DNA of 8,323 nucleotides, taken from positions 1-8,323 of the forward strand of contig JAJQID010000031.1 in assembly GCA_021199405.1 (NCBI GenBank), in the 5' to 3' direction. A program made the position numbers and the translations under genes. Below, in pieces: positions 6,868-8,323 of this stretch (its first letter is position 1; every line of letters begins with the position of its first letter). The DNA is from Lachnospiraceae bacterium (GTDB taxonomy: Bacteria > Bacillota > Clostridia > Lachnospirales > Lachnospiraceae). The notes under the pieces are model-generated. The model saw only the letters and a program-made list of their open reading frames with translations, did not search any database and had not been told where the DNA came from.

Positions 6868-7836
6868 TTATTGATTGTTTGCCAGCCTGTCCAGCGTCCG
6901 TCTGATCACCCTGAGCCGCTCATGATCGATGTCAAAGGGAAGGGTACAGTCCGCTCCGAGGACAATGCCCCTTGTACCGGTCTCCTCGATCAGGCGGACA
7001 GTTTCTGCCGCAATCTGTTCATAAGTGCCGGAGTACAGAATCCCTTCTTTGCGGTTGTCGAAGCCGCCGAGCACGCAGCGATCCCCGAAAAATTTCTTTC
7101 CTTCGGAAAGCGTCATGTCTTCTACATAGACAGCCCAGTTGACGGCCTGCGCGGGATAATCCTGCCACACCTCAATATGGTTTGCATTTCCCGCCCAGCC
7201 GCAGCAGTGAAGGATATTATTATCACTGAGGGAATTGGCGTATTCAAGAACCTTCAGCTCCGCGGGCGTCACCAGACGGCGATATTCCTCCGCACTGAAG
7301 CGAAACTTCTCCGCATTCTGCACACAGTAGTAAATACCGTCGCAGCCGGCTTCTGTAATCAGTCCGCGAATCAGAGACATGGTATCCTGCGCGATGACCT
7401 CAAAGGCATGGCAGACCGCGTCAGGATTCTCCTTTATATGCCGCATTAAAAGCTCCTCGCTCGTGCCGAAATGCAGCTGGGACATGGGACAGAACACATT
7501 GTAAAAAACGCAGCACTCGCCGTGAACAGCGTCGACTACACCCTTTGCCCGCTCTATCTGCTTTACGATAAAGGGATTTTCCTCACCTAAGGGTGTCAGG
7601 CCGTACCAGTCATTTACACAGGTCACGCGTCTGATATAGGGGTTGGGATAGTTAAAATAACCGTCGCACATGACCTTGATCATGTCCATATCCGTATCCC
7701 GGTACAGGGCAATGTGCTGATCAATCGTCTCCTGCCCGAGGTCCTCGTCCGGAGAAAAATGGTACCAGAAGCCCATGGGAACTTTGTCCACTGGCCTGTT
7801 ATGAAAGGCGTTGAGTAGTCGTTCTTTTTTAGTCAT
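6868..7836 (-). CDS. Uroporphyrinogen-decarboxylase-family protein (methyltransferase-like)
   Basis: A 322-residue protein. The start MTKKERLLNAF.NRPVDKVP is the standard N terminus of the UroD superfamily, which holds both HemE and the corrinoid-dependent methyltransferases (MtaA, MtbA, CmuA). It has H210-x-C212 in LHCCGW and C297 in GADCTLP, the H-x-C...C zinc pattern of the methyltransferase branch, which HemE does not use. A methyl-transfer or demethylation role is therefore more likely than haem synthesis, but no corrinoid protein or reactivase is in the window and the substrate is unknown. AAGGAG on the minus strand (7850-7845) lies eight bases before the ATG. A good promoter lies 55 bases upstream of the ATG. 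First gene of a two-gene unit with the broken dipeptidase. Cytoplasmic. Confidence 0.85.
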   Translation of the reverse strand: MTKKERLLNAFHNRPVDKVPMGFWYHFSPDEDLGQETIDQHIALYRDTDMDMIKVMCDGYFNYPNPYIRRVTCVNDWYGLTPLGEENPFIVKQIERAKGVVDAVHGECCVFYNVFCPMSQLHFGTSEELLMRHIKENPDAVCHAFEVIAQDTMSLIRGLITEAGCDGIYYCVQNAEKFRFSAEEYRRLVTPAELKVLEYANSLSDNNILHCCGWAGNANHIEVWQDYPAQAVNWAVYVEDMTLSEGKKFFGDRCVLGGFDNRKEGILYSGTYEQIAAETVRLIEETGTRGIVLGADCTLPFDIDHERLRVIRRTLDRLANNQ

Positions 7837-7890
7837 GATGTATGCTCCTTTGCTCGGTTGAGGGGAATAAGTGCAGAGACCCCAAGTATC

Positions 7891-7920
7891 ATTTTAAGTC
7901 ACTGGGGACGTTTCCGTCAA
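7891..7920 (-). promoter_or_regulatory. Sigma-A-type promoter of the UroD-family/dipeptidase operon
   Basis: On the minus strand, TTGACG (7920-7915) and TAAAAT (7896-7891) each match five of six consensus positions and are 18 bases apart. Transcription would start near 7884, leaving a 5' leader of about 48 bases before ATG 7836. Confidence 0.55.
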
Positions 7921-7961
7921 TGAAATATATGGGGAATTCGCTTGACATTCTGAAATCAATC

Positions 7962-8001
7962 ACACAAACTTCCCACACCATTTGGCGTGGAAAGTTTGTG
8001 T
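7962..8001. repeat. 18-bp imperfect palindrome upstream of the UroD-family promoter
   Basis: Arms 7962-7979 and 7984-8001 flank a four-base ATTT centre, with 16 of 18 positions complementary. On the + strand the two exceptions are C-A and A-C. On a minus-strand RNA both become G-U wobbles, so that transcript would be fully paired. No T run follows in either direction. It lies about 42 bases upstream of the -35 of the minus-strand promoter, a suitable place for an activator or repressor site. It could equally be the end of an unseen minus-strand transcript from the right. Confidence 0.5.
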
Positions 8002-8082
8002 ATATTATCCGGAACCTGATGTGGATTTCCCAAATGGTAGGAAATGACTGCGCAACTCGTCATTTTCTGCTTTTCTAAAATT

Positions 8083-8091
8083 TGCTATAAT
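8083..8091 (+). promoter_or_regulatory. Extended -10 promoter for the Nif11-like gene
   Basis: TGCTATAAT holds a perfect TATAAT (8086-8091) preceded by the TG of an extended -10. The -35 region, TTTTCT at 17 bases, is poor, which is common for extended -10 promoters. Transcription would begin near 8098, giving a leader of about 165 bases. Confidence 0.6.
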
Positions 8092-8097
8092 TTTTGT

Positions 8098-8262
8098 AGA
8101 TAAAACCGCAAGGGGTTAATGCCGAAACACCAGGCAAACCGGGCAAACAGCCCAATCACGTTAGAAAGGAGGTAAGAGAGCTTCCTTTCTTCTAAGTCAG
8201 AGAAGGACAGTTTGTCAGATGACCGTAAATTCCAATACCCAAAAAGGAAGGAAAAGGGGAGA
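8098..8262 (+). promoter_or_regulatory. Structured 5' leader of the Nif11-like gene, type unknown
   Basis: Four hairpins can be drawn: AACC/GGTT (8104-8107 with 8114-8117), TGCC/GGCA (8120-8123 with 8133-8136), GGGC/GCCC (8141-8144 with 8150-8153), and a larger one. The larger one has 8165-8172 pairing with 8181-8188, and TTAG 8161-8164 pairing with CTAA 8192-8195 across a three-base bulge. The larger stem buries a perfect AAGGAGG that has no start codon at a usable distance. No T-rich terminator is seen. I do not recognise a known riboswitch. It may be a cis-regulatory element or a small RNA. Confidence 0.4.
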
Positions 8263-8266
8263 ATGA
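8219..8266 (+). CDS. Possible 15-codon leader ORF overlapping the Nif11-like start
   Basis: ATG 8219 opens MTVNSNTQKGRKRGE and stops at TGA 8264-8266, which shares ATGA with the ATG at 8263. AAGGA (8203-8207) lies 11 bases upstream, a weak ribosome site. The overlap suggests translational coupling, but a short ORF like this can arise by chance. The peptide is basic and matches nothing I know. Confidence 0.25.
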   Translation: MTVNSNTQKGRKRGE

Positions 8267-8323
8267 AGATGAAAGAATTTCTGGAAGCGATTGAGAAAGA
8301 TGAAGAGTTGAAAGCAAAGGTTG
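8263..8323 (+). CDS. Nif11-like (RiPP leader-type) peptide, N-terminal part only
   Basis: The first 20 codons before the window ends read MKMKEFLEAIEKDEELKAKV. The pattern (K)(E/A)FLE.(I/V)..D.EL..K(V/L) is the start of the Nif11 domain, used as the leader of many ribosomally made, post-translationally modified peptides (TIGR03798-type Nif11-like leader) and also found in stand-alone Nif11 proteins. ATG 8263 has AGGAAGG 11 bases upstream and overlaps a small ORF. ATG 8269 has GGGGAG (8256-8261) at a better seven-base spacing, giving MKEFLEAIEKDEEL. Its own promoter and long leader lie upstream. The core peptide and any modifying enzymes would be beyond the window. An unrelated small acidic helical protein is possible. 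Confidence 0.55.
   Translation, partial: MKMKEFLEAIEKDEELKAKV

Noticed and set aside
6853..7449. 198-codon + strand frame opposite the UroD-family gene
   Set aside because: It is the reverse of a well-supported gene, with no family motifs.
7942..7947. TTGACA as a + strand -35 box
   Set aside because: No -10-like hexamer occurs 16-18 bases downstream; those bases are CAAACT-type and belong to the palindrome.
7842..8078. 78-codon + strand frame in the right intergenic region
   Set aside because: There is no plausible ribosome site, it covers the minus-strand promoter and palindrome, and the protein resembles nothing known to me.
8133..8140. GGCAAACC resembling part of the c-di-GMP-I (GEMM) riboswitch
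   Set aside because: The other conserved parts, a GAAA tetraloop stem and the ACGCAAAGCC-type core, are missing at the expected distances.

Overview
The window looks like the chromosome of a gut-type, low-to-mid GC Firmicute, most likely a Lachnospiraceae/Clostridia member. The reasons are strong AAGGAGG-type ribosome binding sites, an aldolase carrying an extra C-terminal domain, a TldD/TldE pair, an XRE-regulator remnant of clostridial type, a UroD-family protein and a Nif11-like leader peptide. This placement is inference from gene content; no rRNA or other phylogenetic marker is present.

Left part, + strand, 1-1867: the end of an unsaturated-uronate catabolic operon. The last residues of an SDR reductase (DhuD / gluconate 5-dehydrogenase type) are followed 13 bases later by a 213-residue RpiB-family isomerase resembling streptococcal DhuI. 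After a 90-base spacer with a strong hairpin comes a KDPG aldolase fused to a VOC/glyoxalase-like domain. Together these would turn the unsaturated uronic acids released by polysaccharide lyases into KDG and then split KDPG to pyruvate and glyceraldehyde 3-phosphate; the KDG kinase is not in the window. A hairpin terminator closes the unit.

Middle, + strand, 1956-4753: a two-gene operon, tldD (HExxxH metal site present) and tldE/pmbA (site absent), separated by 8 bases and followed by a strong terminator. The pair should form a heterodimeric metalloprotease.

Broken region, 4754-5318: no intact gene. It holds a small minus-strand coding remnant, a 216-bp foldback (MITE-like) element bounded by CTAG with arms of about 68 bases, and an N-terminally truncated XRE regulator with its own terminator.

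Right part, minus strand, 5319-7920: a likely operon reading leftward from a good sigma-A-type promoter: a UroD-family (corrinoid-methyltransferase-like) protein with an H-x-C...C zinc motif, then an M20 (PepV-type) dipeptidase broken by one in-frame TAA at codon 66.

Far right, + strand, 8083-8323: an extended -10 promoter, a leader of about 165 bases with several hairpins, a possible 15-codon leader ORF, and the first 20 codons of a protein resembling a Nif11-type RiPP leader peptide, cut by the window end. This is the part most likely to belong to a less-described system. The stretch 7921-8082 holds an 18-bp imperfect palindrome but no convincing gene.
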